A DNA stretch of 64,000 nucleotides from Methylopumilus sp947499625 (GTDB taxonomy: Bacteria > Pseudomonadota > Gammaproteobacteria > Burkholderiales > Methylophilaceae): contig OZ248397.1 in the NCBI GenBank assembly GCA_965234475.1, positions 682,001 to 746,000 of the forward strand, in the 5' to 3' direction. The notes beneath the pieces are model-generated. The model did no database searches. It was given only the letters and a program-made list of their open reading frames with translations, and was not told the origin of the DNA. How positions within the stretch are numbered: the stretch's first letter is position 1; each line of letters begins with the position of its first letter. Made by a program: the position numbers and the translations under genes. Below, one piece after another: positions 26,202-35,337 of the stretch.

Positions 26202-28535
26202 ATGAAACGTATGCTTTTTAATGCAACCCAATCAGAAGAATTGCGAGTTGCGATTGTAGATGGTCAAAAATTAATCGATCTTGATATTGAACGTGGAAGT
26301 CGCGCTTTAAAGAAAAGTAATATCTATAAAGGCATCGTGACTCGTGTAGAACCTTCACTTGAAGCTGCTTTCGTAAACTACGGCACAGAGCGTCATGGCT
26401 TTCTTCCTTTCAAAGAAATTTCGCCGCAATTCTTCAAAGACTCAACCCAAAATCGCCCTCGCATTCAAGATGTCATTGAAGAAGGTCAAGAAATTATCGT
26501 TCAAGTTACAAAAGAAGAACGAGGTAATAAAGGTGCCGCGCTTTCAAGCTACCTTTCTCTTGCAGGACGATATATCGTATTAATGCCCAATAATCCGGAT
26601 GGCGGAGGCGTTTCAAGACGTGTTGAAGGCGAGGAGCGTAATGAATTCCGCGATCATATTTCAAACTTAGATATCCCAGAAGGTATGAGCGTCATTGGTC
26701 GAACAGCGGGAGTGGGTTCGTCTCTGGAAGAGCTGCAATGGGATTTAAATTATCTAAAACAATTGTGGACAGCAATTGAAGAAGCATCTCAAGGCCAATC
26801 AGGCGCATTTCTCATTTATCAAGAAGGTAATCTTGTCATTCGCGCCATCAGAGACTATTTTCATCCTGAGATAGGTGAAATTCTCATTGATACTCAAGGG
26901 ATCTATGATCAAGCGACACAATTTATGAACCATGTGATGCCAAATTATGTAGATCGCGTAAAGCTCTACGAAGATGAGGTTTCTTTATTTTCTCGCTTCC
27001 AAATTGAACATCAAATTGAATCTGCTTTTTCAAGAGAAGTTAGATTGCCCTCTGGTGGCGCTATTGTAATTGACCATACAGAAGCGCTTGTTTCTATTGA
27101 TGTGAACTCATCAAGAGCCACCAAAGGAAGTGATATTGAACACACGGCATTTAATACGAATATTGAAGCTGCTGAAGAAGTAGCTAAACAATTAAGGCTT
27201 CGCGACTTAGGTGGACTAGTTGTGATTGACTTTATTGATATGGAAAGCCAAAAAAATCAACGTGAAGTAGAAAATCGTTTTAGAGATGCACTTCATCATG
27301 ATCGCGCACGAGTCCAAACAGGTAAAATTTCACGTTTTGGATTACTTGAGCTTTCGCGTCAACGACTTCGTCCAAGTATTGGAGAATCAAGCAATAGCCT
27401 ATGTACTAAATGCAATGGCACTGGGTCAATCAGAGATATTCAATCGTCGGCATTACATATTCTTCGTATGATTCAAGAAGAAGCCATGAAAGAACATAAT
27501 GCAACTATTTCAGCTCAATTACCTATTGAAGTAGCTACATTCCTTCTGAATGAAAAACGTTCAGATATATATAGTCTTGAACAACGCTTAAAAGTTGAAA
27601 TTATATTAATTCCTAATAAACATCTTGAGTCCCCAAATTATTCAATCTCAAGCGCTAAACAAGAAGAGATTGCAAATCAATCTAAGCCTAGTTACCAAAT
27701 GATGGAGTCACTTAACGAAGGTAATCAAGTTTTAAATTATAAACAAGCCTCTAATGAACCAAAACAAGAGCCTTTAGTAAAAGGAATTGTTCCTGACACT
27801 CCTGCTCCATCAGGATCAGGAAAACCAAATAAAACATTATTTGGTTTCTTTAAAAATCTTATTGCTGGTGATGATGAAAATACTGAAAACCAAAATGCAG
27901 AAAAAATAGAAGTTTCTGAAACAACGGGAAAAAATCGTCCAAGACCACAACATAACAACCGAGGACGAAATAATCGCAATCAGAAATTCAAACAGCATAA
28001 TGACAATAAACCGCAAGGAGAGGTCAAGCCTTCTGAAACCGATGTCACTTTACCATCAGAAAAATTATCTCCACCGGTTACACGACCAAATCAAGACAAT
28101 AATAAACGAGGTCGGAACAATAATCGCGGTCGGTTTAACAAAGATCGTGGTTCGAGATCCAACCAAAGTCCAAATGATTTTGAGAAAAAAGCTTTAGCAT
28201 TTCAAGAGGCGCCAACTTTAAATAAATCTGTTCCTGAAGCAAGAGCTCCTCAGGAAAAAAAACCAGGGCCTAAGCCAATTGAAGCATCCAAAAAGCATGC
28301 TCCTCCCAAGCCCAGAAAAAGAGTAGAAGAAAAACCAGTTGATCTAAAGGCAGTCGGTCTTGAGCTTGTAGAAACAAAAGCTAAATCAAAACCTAAAGCT
28401 AAAAAAGAAATAGAAGAAAAACCAAAAAAAGTAGCGCCAAAGAAAACAGCTGCTTGGCAAAAGAAAGAAAAATCTAAAGATGAACCTATTGTAATGGTTG
28501 AAACAAAGCCTGCAAAGAAAAAGTCTGCTAAATAG
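26202..28535 (+). CDS. rne: Ribonuclease E
   Basis: The product has 777 residues. The N-terminal half is the catalytic unit: S1 domain (about 35-120), a 5'-sensor region, and a DNase I-like domain with the metal-binding Asp300 (VSIDVNSSRAT) and Asp343 (VIDFIDME), corresponding to E. coli 303 and 346. The zinc-link cysteines are in CTKCNGTG (Cys401 and Cys404). From about 500 the protein is a long disordered tail rich in Arg, Asn, Lys and Pro, typical of RNase E scaffolds that bind RNA and degradosome partners. AGGAG stands 9 bases before the ATG. Its last 8 bases overlap the end of convergent crcB. Confidence 0.96.
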   Translation: MKRMLFNATQSEELRVAIVDGQKLIDLDIERGSRALKKSNIYKGIVTRVEPSLEAAFVNYGTERHGFLPFKEISPQFFKDSTQNRPRIQDVIEEGQEIIVQVTKEERGNKGAALSSYLSLAGRYIVLMPNNPDGGGVSRRVEGEERNEFRDHISNLDIPEGMSVIGRTAGVGSSLEELQWDLNYLKQLWTAIEEASQGQSGAFLIYQEGNLVIRAIRDYFHPEIGEILIDTQGIYDQATQFMNHVMPNYVDRVKLYEDEVSLFSRFQIEHQIESAFSREVRLPSGGAIVIDHTEALVSIDVNSSRATKGSDIEHTAFNTNIEAAEEVAKQLRLRDLGGLVVIDFIDMESQKNQREVENRFRDALHHDRARVQTGKISRFGLLELSRQRLRPSIGESSNSLCTKCNGTGSIRDIQSSALHILRMIQEEAMKEHNATISAQLPIEVATFLLNEKRSDIYSLEQRLKVEIILIPNKHLESPNYSISSAKQEEIANQSKPSYQMMESLNEGNQVLNYKQASNEPKQEPLVKGIVPDTPAPSGSGKPNKTLFGFFKNLIAGDDENTENQNAEKIEVSETTGKNRPRPQHNNRGRNNRNQKFKQHNDNKPQGEVKPSETDVTLPSEKLSPPVTRPNQDNNKRGRNNNRGRFNKDRGSRSNQSPNDFEKKALAFQEAPTLNKSVPEARAPQEKKPGPKPIEASKKHAPPKPRKRVEEKPVDLKAVGLELVETKAKSKPKAKKEIEEKPKKVAPKKTAAWQKKEKSKDEPIVMVETKPAKKKSAK

Positions 28536-28911
28536 ACTGTTTAAAAAAGCCTATAGTCAGCCAGCCAAGGTAAGCCATTAATATCGATCCTGCGACATGA
28601 AGCGTAATAAGGGTGAGCGAGGCGACGAGCTCATTCTTTTGTAACAAGTGAAAAATCTCGGCAGTAAATGCAGAGAATGTAGTAAGGCCTCCTAAAAAAC
28701 CTATATTAATAATAAGTTTTAAATCTGGACTAAGATCACTAAAAAATTCAAAAAGTCCCATCGATACGCCCATTAAATAACCACCTACAAGATTGACTGT
28801 TAATGTGCCTATCGGAAATATCGGATGAAGCGTATCTAATAAAATACCTATACCCCATCGACTCCATCCACCTATAGCTGCTGCAACTCCTATATATAAA
28901 AAATTCTTCAA
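28528..28911 (-). CDS. crcB: Fluoride ion channel CrcB (Fluc)
   Basis: The product has 127 residues with four predicted transmembrane helices, the size of a single Fluc subunit. Family motifs are visible: GGWSRWGIG near the N-terminus, 'TLTVNLVGGYLMG' with the pore-side Asn, and GFLGGLTTFSAFTAE with the conserved Phe/Thr/Ser track. It forms dimeric fluoride-exporting channels in the inner membrane. It overlaps the orn stop by 4 bases; there is no fluoride riboswitch-like leader, which fits its place as a second gene. Confidence 0.95.
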   Translation of the reverse strand: MKNFLYIGVAAAIGGWSRWGIGILLDTLHPIFPIGTLTVNLVGGYLMGVSMGLFEFFSDLSPDLKLIINIGFLGGLTTFSAFTAEIFHLLQKNELVASLTLITLHVAGSILMAYLGWLTIGFFKQSI

Positions 28912-29456
28912 GATAACTTTAAGAAATGCTCACGATAGTATTTTAATTCGTCGATCGAATCATATATGTCTGATAAGGCTTCATGTTTGCTTATTTTTTT
29001 AAAGCCTTGGTAGAGTGAAGGCCTCCATCGACGCGAAAGCTCTTTAAAAACACTCACGTCTAAATTTCTATAATGAAAATAACTTTCTAAATTCGGCATA
29101 TGCTTTGCCATAAAACGTCGATCTTGGCAGATCGAATTGCCGCACATCGGTGATTTATTGGGTGCAATATGTTTTTTTAAAAACTCGATAGTCGCTTCTG
29201 AGGCGTATGCCTCATCAAACGATGAGTGCTTAACTCTTTCAATCAAACCTGATTTTGAGTGGGTAGATTGATTCCATGCATCCATACCATTCAATATCTC
29301 ATCTGTTTGATGAATAACAATGACTGGACCTTCTGCAATAATATTTAAGTGAGGATCAGTGACTAAAGTGGCCAACTCAAGCACTTTATCGGCCTCAGTA
29401 TTAAGCCCGCTCATTTCCATATCAAGCCATATTAAATTATTGTCCGAAGAGCTCAT
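28908..29456 (-). CDS. orn: Oligoribonuclease
   Basis: This 3'-5' exoribonuclease of the DEDDh family degrades 2-5 base RNA fragments. The first active-site motif is in WLDMEMSGLN, the second in ATLVTDPHLN, and the last in the YRNLDVSVFKEL and HEALSDI segments. An open frame extends upstream to 29495, but those extra 13 residues (MFQSIS...) are not typical. The internal double ATG (29459 and 29456) is preceded by GGA at fitting distance and gives about 182 residues, the normal length, so I choose the second ATG. The end overlaps the crcB start (ATGA). Confidence 0.93.
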   Translation of the reverse strand: MSSSDNNLIWLDMEMSGLNTEADKVLELATLVTDPHLNIIAEGPVIVIHQTDEILNGMDAWNQSTHSKSGLIERVKHSSFDEAYASEATIEFLKKHIAPNKSPMCGNSICQDRRFMAKHMPNLESYFHYRNLDVSVFKELSRRWRPSLYQGFKKISKHEALSDIYDSIDELKYYREHFLKLS

Positions 29457-29556
29457 CATGATTTCCATTAAAATAGTACTAATTGATTGAAACAATCTAC
29501 AACGTAAGATTGTTTTCGTACAGAATACTAGAATATTAACTTAATTCAGAGACATT

Positions 29557-30786
29557 ATGGACGAAATACTACGCAACACCTTCATTGCTGTTCTTGGCTT
29601 AAGTACGGGCATTCACCTTTGGCTTGCGAGAAGACATATTAACTTTGTGTCTAATCACAAAAATAAAGTACCTGATGCTTTTAAAAAAAATATTACTCTT
29701 AAAGATCATCAAAAGGCTGCGTATTATGCAATCGCAAAAAGTGAATTAGGCTCAAAAGATACAATCGTCCAAGCCTCCTTGCTTCTTCTTCTTACTCTAG
29801 GAGGGTTGATTAGTGCAATCTCACATCTTTTTGATTCAATGACATCGCCTCTCTTAAAAGATATTGCATTAATCTTAAGCGTCATGTTTGTAAGCAGCCT
29901 CATCGATCTGCCGTTCAGTTATTACAAAACATTTAAAATTGATGAAGCATTTGGTTTTAATCGTATGACAAAGAAACTATTTTTTTCAGATCTTTATAAG
30001 CAAATGATTTTAGGTTTATGTCTTGGTCTGCCTATTTTATTCGTTGCATTGTGGATGCTTCAAAATGCAGGGGCTTATTGGTGGTTTTATCTATGGGCAG
30101 TTTGGAGTTTATTTAATCTTTTAATTCTTGCAATCTATCCAACTTGGATCGCTCCCTTCTTTAATAAATTCTTACCATTAAAAGATAAAACTTTAAAAAC
30201 TAAGATTATTGCATTATTAAAAAAATGTGGTTTTAAATCTCAAGGATTATTTGTTATGGATGGTTCTGCAAGAAGTAACCATGGCAATGCTTATTTCACA
30301 GGCTTTGGCAAAAATAAACGTATCGTATTTTTCGATACACTTTTAGAGCGCCTTAATCATAATGAGATTGAAGCTGTTCTCGCTCATGAGCTTGGTCATT
30401 TTCATCATAATCATGTTAAAAAAAGAATTGTTATGATGTTCCTTGTGAGTTTTATTTGTCTTGCTATTTTGGGTTATTTAAAAGATCAATTATGGTTTTA
30501 CCAAGGGTTAGGTATTGTTGAACCTACAAATGGTAGCGCCTTGCTTCTTTTTATGTTGGTTGGCCCTACTTTCATTTTTTTCATAAGACCTATCATGGCA
30601 TTCTACTCAAGACAAAATGAGTTTGAAGCTGATCGCTATGCGAAAACACACTCGAGTGCAAAGTATCTTAAAGAGTCATTAGTTAAACTTTACCGAGATA
30701 ATGCATCAACTTTAACGCCTGACCCTTTATATTCGGCATTTTATGACTCTCACCCACCTGCGTTACAGCGTATCGCAAGACTATAA
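29557..30786 (+). CDS. Ste24/HtpX-like membrane zinc metallopeptidase (M48)
   Basis: The product has 409 residues. The zinc motif HELGH is at residues 277-281 and the third ligand is in the later NEFEADRYA segment. About six transmembrane helices surround it, and the N-terminal half carries the CAAX-protease 'KTFKIDEAFGFN' segment that marks the Ste24 branch rather than the shorter HtpX. In bacteria such enzymes take part in membrane-protein quality control. The gene stands alone between orn (divergent) and queD. A substrate cannot be named. Confidence 0.9.
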   Translation: MDEILRNTFIAVLGLSTGIHLWLARRHINFVSNHKNKVPDAFKKNITLKDHQKAAYYAIAKSELGSKDTIVQASLLLLLTLGGLISAISHLFDSMTSPLLKDIALILSVMFVSSLIDLPFSYYKTFKIDEAFGFNRMTKKLFFSDLYKQMILGLCLGLPILFVALWMLQNAGAYWWFYLWAVWSLFNLLILAIYPTWIAPFFNKFLPLKDKTLKTKIIALLKKCGFKSQGLFVMDGSARSNHGNAYFTGFGKNKRIVFFDTLLERLNHNEIEAVLAHELGHFHHNHVKKRIVMMFLVSFICLAILGYLKDQLWFYQGLGIVEPTNGSALLLFMLVGPTFIFFIRPIMAFYSRQNEFEADRYAKTHSSAKYLKESLVKLYRDNASTLTPDPLYSAFYDSHPPALQRIARL

Positions 30787-30861
30787 AAATTCAAGAAAGC
30801 TTTTTTAATAGTAACCAATGGTAAAATGTCATTTAATTATATGGCATAACGCTGAAAAAAA

Positions 30862-31299
30862 ATGGACATTACAACACGGCTAGAGTTTGATGCAGGGCAT
30901 CGCATACCCAATCATAAAAGTAACTGTAAAAATTTACATGGTCACCGCTATGCAATTGAAGTCACTGTAACGGGCCCTATTCATGACGACAGAAAAAGTT
31001 CAGACTTTGGTATGGTGATTGACTTCTCTGATGTAAAGAAAATCATTAAGGATTTAGTGGTTGATCCCTGGGATCATGCTTTCATCGTCTATCAAGACGA
31101 TAAAGACATTGTGAATTTTTTAAGTACGCTACCAAATCATAAAACCGTTATATTTCCAGTTGTCCCTACGGCAGAAAATATGGCATCTGAAGCTTACCGA
31201 ATTTTAAATGGTGAATTTAATAAACGCTTTAATGATCAACTTAAAATAAAACAAATTCGCATGTATGAAACACCCAATAGCTGGGCTGATGCTATATAA
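30862..31299 (+). CDS. queD: 6-carboxy-5,6,7,8-tetrahydropterin synthase QueD
   Basis: The product has 145 residues of the T-fold/PTPS family. QueD makes carboxytetrahydropterin from dihydroneopterin triphosphate, the second step towards preQ0. Zinc ligands are His13 (FDAGHRI) and the pair His26/His28 (LHGHRY), with the catalytic Cys22 before them; the C-terminal glutamate is in MYETPNS. Together with queF and queG this gives three queuosine genes in the window at separate sites. It converges with dnaQ. Confidence 0.95.
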   Translation: MDITTRLEFDAGHRIPNHKSNCKNLHGHRYAIEVTVTGPIHDDRKSSDFGMVIDFSDVKKIIKDLVVDPWDHAFIVYQDDKDIVNFLSTLPNHKTVIFPVVPTAENMASEAYRILNGEFNKRFNDQLKIKQIRMYETPNSWADAI

Positions 31300-31308
31300 C
31301 TTAGATTA

Positions 31309-31986
31309 CTAAATAACTTTTTTTTCACTCTTCATTTTGTTCAAATAAGCTTCATGACTTTTAAGTTCTTCTTCGCTTGCCTTGACCACAAAGAGATTAG
31401 CAGGGCGATGGGTACTTTTTTCTCCTGCAATATCTGATCCGCTATATTGAAAATCAATCATTAAATCTTCTTGCCCTCGAGTCATAGCAAGATAAACTTC
31501 GGCTAAAAGTTGGGCATCCAGTAAGGCGCCATGAAGGCTTCTTTGCGAATTATCTATATTATAAAAACGGCATAAAGCATCTAAACTGTTTCGTTGCCCT
31601 GGTCTCATATCCTTTGCCATTTTTAACGTATCAATAATATTAGCAACCAGACCTTCAATAGGCTGTCTTTCAATCAATCCAAGCTCCATATTAATAAAAC
31701 CCACATCAAATGGCGCATTATGAATAATAAGCGTCGTATCTCTTATGAACTCAATAAAATCAGAAGCAATTTCTGTAAATTTCGGTTTGTCTTGTAAGAA
31801 ATCTAGTGTAATACCATGCACCTCTTGAGCTGCAGGATCTATTTCTCTATCTGGATTTAAATAAAAATGAAAAGAGTTGTTTGTGGGACGGCGATTTATG
31901 ATTTCAACCGCTGCAATCTCAATAATTCGGTGCCCTTGATTAGCATACAAGCCAGTTGTTTCTGTGTCTAAAAAAATATGTCTCAC
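31309..31986 (-). CDS. dnaQ: DNA polymerase III epsilon subunit (proofreading 3'-5' exonuclease)
   Basis: The product has 225 residues. DEDDh exonuclease motifs are Exo I IFLDTETTGL (Asp7, Glu9), Exo II around IIHNAPFDVGF, and Exo III with LHGALLDAQLLAEVY (His and Asp). The C-terminal tail after about 185 is the segment that binds the alpha subunit. It removes misinserted bases during replication. It overlaps rnhA by 4 bases, the rnhA-dnaQ order found in many proteobacteria. Confidence 0.96.
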   Translation of the reverse strand: MRHIFLDTETTGLYANQGHRIIEIAAVEIINRRPTNNSFHFYLNPDREIDPAAQEVHGITLDFLQDKPKFTEIASDFIEFIRDTTLIIHNAPFDVGFINMELGLIERQPIEGLVANIIDTLKMAKDMRPGQRNSLDALCRFYNIDNSQRSLHGALLDAQLLAEVYLAMTRGQEDLMIDFQYSGSDIAGEKSTHRPANLFVVKASEEELKSHEAYLNKMKSEKKVI

Positions 31987-32432
31987 TTCGACCCCTTTAA
32001 TAAGCTATCAACACCCTGATTTGCTAGCTGATCAGCTTTCTCATTACCATCATGGCCGGCATGGCCCTTCACCCAAAGCCACTCAATAGAATGACCAGAA
32101 GCTAATTCATCTAGTCTTTGCCATAAATCTATATTCTTGATAATTTTCTTACTACTATTTTTCCAGTGATTGCGTTTCCATGCATGGATCCATTCCGTAA
32201 TGCCTTTTTGCACATAAGTCGAATCCGTATATATTTTAATATCTGATACCTGTTTAATGATTTCAAGCGCTTTAATTACAGCTAATAATTCCATACGGTT
32301 ATTTGTAGTATCTTTTTCACCCCCATAAATAGATTTTTCGTTGGCTCCTGAAATTAATAATGCACCCCATCCGCCATCTCCTGGATTGCCTTTACAAGCC
32401 CCATCTGTAAATATGGTGATTGTAGGCTTCAT
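31983..32432 (-). CDS. rnhA: Ribonuclease HI
   Basis: The product has 149 residues. Catalytic acids Asp10 (FTDGACKGNPG), Glu48 (NRMELLAVIKALE) and Asp70 (IYTDSTYV) fall at the same numbers as in E. coli RNase HI, and the VKGHAGHDGNEKADQLA segment supplies the His and the last Asp. It cuts RNA in RNA-DNA hybrids. It is coupled by 4-base overlaps to the methyltransferase gene upstream and to dnaQ downstream. Confidence 0.98.
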   Translation of the reverse strand: MKPTITIFTDGACKGNPGDGGWGALLISGANEKSIYGGEKDTTNNRMELLAVIKALEIIKQVSDIKIYTDSTYVQKGITEWIHAWKRNHWKNSSKKIIKNIDLWQRLDELASGHSIEWLWVKGHAGHDGNEKADQLANQGVDSLLKGSK

Positions 32433-33145
32433 GGTTTAACTTTGAAAGTTCTAGATTTTTGTGCTGAATATACCGGGGCTTTAATCAATTTCTTTTTCCA
32501 TAAAGGTTGGATTGTGGTCATACCATGTACTCTTTTTTGTATCACAAGAAAATAAAAACCTCCGAACATAGGCCACCATCGATTACCTAGTTTTTCTAGG
32601 GTATGTATTTTTTTTAACCATGTTGCTTTCTGTATTGGCGGAACATAACATCCCATCTTTCCTTCAACCATTTCTAATCCCACAATGGGAAGCCACTCTT
32701 TAATTTTACTCAGAGATATAAATTTTGTATTCCAAGGGTACTCAATATCAAAACTTAAAAGTTTTTTTAAGCCCCATAAGCTTGCTGGGTTAAATCCTGT
32801 GATGATGAGACGCCCTTCGGGCATAAGAACCCGATGAATCTCTTTAAGTAATTCATAAGGCTCGATCATTTGCTCTAATATATGAGGAGCAATAAGTAAA
32901 TCTACTGACGCTTCATCAAAGGGTAACGCTTCGTTCGCCGACACTAAATCAGGGTGGCTTGAATTTAAAGAAAACTTATTTTGGATACGTGAATGATCTA
33001 AGAAGTCTATGTCAAAATTACCCATTTGAATCGCATAAAATCCAAACGTATCGATGACCACAGAGTTTATATAATCATATTCTAACGCAAGTAAATATTG
33101 GCCTAAGGGGCTTTTAAACCATTCTTGTGATGAGATTTTAGGCAT
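32429..33145 (-). CDS. Class I SAM-dependent methyltransferase
   Basis: The product has 238 residues. The core contains 'LPFDEASVDLLIAPHILEQ' followed by 'EIHRVLMPEGRLIITGFNPASLWG', the motif pattern of type-11 methyltransferases; the SAM-binding glycine loop near residue 35-45 is weak (DTFGFYAIQMGNFD), so SAM binding is less certain. A gene of this kind commonly lies between gloB and rnhA in beta- and gammaproteobacteria. Its substrate is not known. It is divergent from gloB with a 43-base gap and is the first gene of a methyltransferase-rnhA-dnaQ operon. Confidence 0.8.
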   Translation of the reverse strand: MPKISSQEWFKSPLGQYLLALEYDYINSVVIDTFGFYAIQMGNFDIDFLDHSRIQNKFSLNSSHPDLVSANEALPFDEASVDLLIAPHILEQMIEPYELLKEIHRVLMPEGRLIITGFNPASLWGLKKLLSFDIEYPWNTKFISLSKIKEWLPIVGLEMVEGKMGCYVPPIQKATWLKKIHTLEKLGNRWWPMFGGFYFLVIQKRVHGMTTIQPLWKKKLIKAPVYSAQKSRTFKVKP

Positions 33146-33188
33146 AAAAATATCTTATAATGATCTAAATACTTTACTATGAATACAA

Positions 33189-33914
33189 ATGACAGGCTAC
33201 AAAGAAAATCAATTAATTCATATCGATCCTATTGAAGCCTTTCAAGATAATTATATTTGGTTAATTCATAACGATCAAAATAGCATTGTCGTTGACCCGG
33301 GTGACGCTGGCCCTGTCATCACTGCCCTGGAGCGAAAAAACCTTCGTCTAGTCGCGATTTTAATCACCCACCATCATAATGATCATATTGGAGGGGTTAT
33401 AGCGCTTCAAGAAAAATACCCTCATATTAAGATCTTTGCACCGCAAAAAGATAAATACGATTTTGTCAATATAAGCCTTAAAAATGGAGACGAAATTAAT
33501 ATTCCAGAGCTTCAAATAAACTATAAAATAATTGAAATTCCTGGGCATACCCAAGGGCATATCGCCTATTACGACATGAAAAACCTTTTCTGCGGAGATA
33601 CACTTTTTGCCTGTGGATGCGGCAAAATATTTGATGGAACCCATGAGCAAATGTATAACTCGTTAAAAAAAATTAGTGCCCTTCCAGAAGATACAAAAAT
33701 CTATTGTGCGCACGAATACACTAAAAAAAATATTGCATTTGCCTTATCACTTAATCCAAATGATGAAAATCTAAAACTAAGAAAAGCATTTATATCCAAC
33801 TTAAAAAATACCATTCCATCCTCCCTCGAGGAAGAATTAAAAACGAACCCTTTTTTAAAGTGTACATCACTAGAAGCATTTAAGCGTCTTAGAGATCTTA
33901 AAGATCAGTATTAA
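33189..33914 (+). CDS. gloB: Hydroxyacylglutathione hydrolase (glyoxalase II)
   Basis: The product has 241 residues. The metal-binding motif THHHNDHIGG is followed by a GHTQGHIAY histidine, the bridging Asp in LFCGDTLFACGCG and the late histidine in CAHEYT; the C-terminal helical domain ends in PFLKC..LEAFKRLRDLKD. It hydrolyses S-lactoylglutathione in methylglyoxal detoxification; in methylotrophs glutathione thioesters are also relevant to formaldehyde stress (inference). It is only 1 base from mltD, so the two are likely co-transcribed. Confidence 0.95.
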   Translation: MTGYKENQLIHIDPIEAFQDNYIWLIHNDQNSIVVDPGDAGPVITALERKNLRLVAILITHHHNDHIGGVIALQEKYPHIKIFAPQKDKYDFVNISLKNGDEINIPELQINYKIIEIPGHTQGHIAYYDMKNLFCGDTLFACGCGKIFDGTHEQMYNSLKKISALPEDTKIYCAHEYTKKNIAFALSLNPNDENLKLRKAFISNLKNTIPSSLEEELKTNPFLKCTSLEAFKRLRDLKDQY

Positions 33915-33915
33915 T

Positions 33916-35322
33916 ATGTCATCGCCATTTAAATATGCCTTACTTTTTATTTGCATTTCAGCATCAATGATGCCAAGTGCTTTTGCTGAGAATAATATTC
34001 TAGGAGAAGAAATTAGTATTCTAGATAACGATGTGCTTGATCAGGAAATTAATAAGCTTAATGCATTAAGCTTGAACTCAGCTGCCCCGCCAAGTCAAGT
34101 CCAAAATTACCAACCTAGTAAAGCCGAAATTAACCTATGGCAACGTATTTATTCCAGATATGAAATTAAGAATGAAAATAATTCAAGATCTAAGAAATAT
34201 GAAGATTGGTATTCAGCTCGACCAGAATACGTAGAAAGAATGATGGATCGTAGTCAGAAATATCTCTTTTATGTTGTAGGTGAAGTAGAAAAAAGAGGTA
34301 TGCCCTCAGAAATAGCACTTCTTCCGATGATAGAAAGTGCCTATAACCCCATTGCAAATTCAAAGAGCAAAGCTGTAGGTATATGGCAGTTTATTCCTTC
34401 CACAGGGAGGCTCTACGGTTTAAAACAAGACTGGTGGCATGATAAAAGACGTAATGTGGTGGAAGCAACAAATGCAGCACTTGATTACCTTCAAAAGCTT
34501 CATACATTATTTGGCTCATGGGATCTTGCTTTAGCTGCTTATAATGCTGGTGAAGGTACCGTCGGTCGTGCTATAGCTAAAAATAGAGCGAAAGGGCTGC
34601 CAACCGATTATGCACACCTTAAGCTGCCAAGAGAAACAAAAGATTACGTTCCTAAGCTACAAGCTATTAAAAATATTGTTTCAAACCCATATAAATACGG
34701 ACTTTATATAGATTCGATACCTAATAAACCTTACTTTACATCTGTGGAAGCACCTGCAGTTATTGATGCAGATCTTGCTGCAAATCTTGCTGAAATTTCT
34801 TATGATGAATTTTTACTTTTAAATGCCGAACATAGAAGGCCCCTTATTAGAACAAACGATAAAACACAACGACTTATTTTGCCGATTAATGCGGCAGATA
34901 CATTTGTAAAAAATCTTAGTCAAAATGAAAAACCTTTAGTGTCATGGAATATATACCAACCAAAACATAATGAAAAAATTAAAGCGATAGCAAATAAATT
35001 CGACATGCAAGAAAGTGATCTTATTAAAACAAATGATCTTAACCTTCAAAAAACAATCAAAACCTCTACCATGATGTTAGTGGCTAAAAAAGAAGGTGCA
35101 GAGTCAAATACTAATCAAGATATTTATGAGTCAAAAATTCAAAATGATAAGAAAGCTGAAGACGTAATGAAACCTGCTAAGCACATAGTAAAATCAGGTG
35201 ATACGCTTAATAAAATTGCTAAAAGATATGACATACATATCGATGAATTAAAAGACATTAATCAAATGACTTCCTCAGATATTCAAATTGGATCTATACT
35301 TCAACTCAAAAAAAATAATTAA
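33916..35322 (+). CDS. mltD: Membrane-bound lytic murein transglycosylase D
   Basis: The product has 468 residues. It has an N-terminal Sec signal (1-24, cut near AFAEN), no clear lipobox, then an SLT domain with the catalytic Glu in MIESAYNPIANSKSKAVG, the IWQFIPSTGRLYGL motif and AAYNAGEG. A C-terminal LysM repeat follows (HIVKSGDTLNKIAKRYDI...IQIGSILQL, about 423-465), with a second degenerate LysM-like stretch around 345-385. It cleaves glycan strands to anhydromuropeptides. It follows gloB and precedes the oligopeptide importer genes by 15 bases. Confidence 0.93.
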   Translation: MSSPFKYALLFICISASMMPSAFAENNILGEEISILDNDVLDQEINKLNALSLNSAAPPSQVQNYQPSKAEINLWQRIYSRYEIKNENNSRSKKYEDWYSARPEYVERMMDRSQKYLFYVVGEVEKRGMPSEIALLPMIESAYNPIANSKSKAVGIWQFIPSTGRLYGLKQDWWHDKRRNVVEATNAALDYLQKLHTLFGSWDLALAAYNAGEGTVGRAIAKNRAKGLPTDYAHLKLPRETKDYVPKLQAIKNIVSNPYKYGLYIDSIPNKPYFTSVEAPAVIDADLAANLAEISYDEFLLLNAEHRRPLIRTNDKTQRLILPINAADTFVKNLSQNEKPLVSWNIYQPKHNEKIKAIANKFDMQESDLIKTNDLNLQKTIKTSTMMLVAKKEGAESNTNQDIYESKIQNDKKAEDVMKPAKHIVKSGDTLNKIAKRYDIHIDELKDINQMTSSDIQIGSILQLKKNN

Positions 35323-35337
35323 CTTATTACACATAAT

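Noticed and set aside
29457..29495. Longer N-terminus for orn from the ATG at 29495
   Set aside because: The extra 13 residues are not part of the family, and the internal ATGATG has the better-placed GGA ribosome site.
28912..29556. Fluoride riboswitch before crcB
   Set aside because: crcB overlaps the end of orn and there is no leader; the 100 bases upstream of orn show no aptamer-like pattern.
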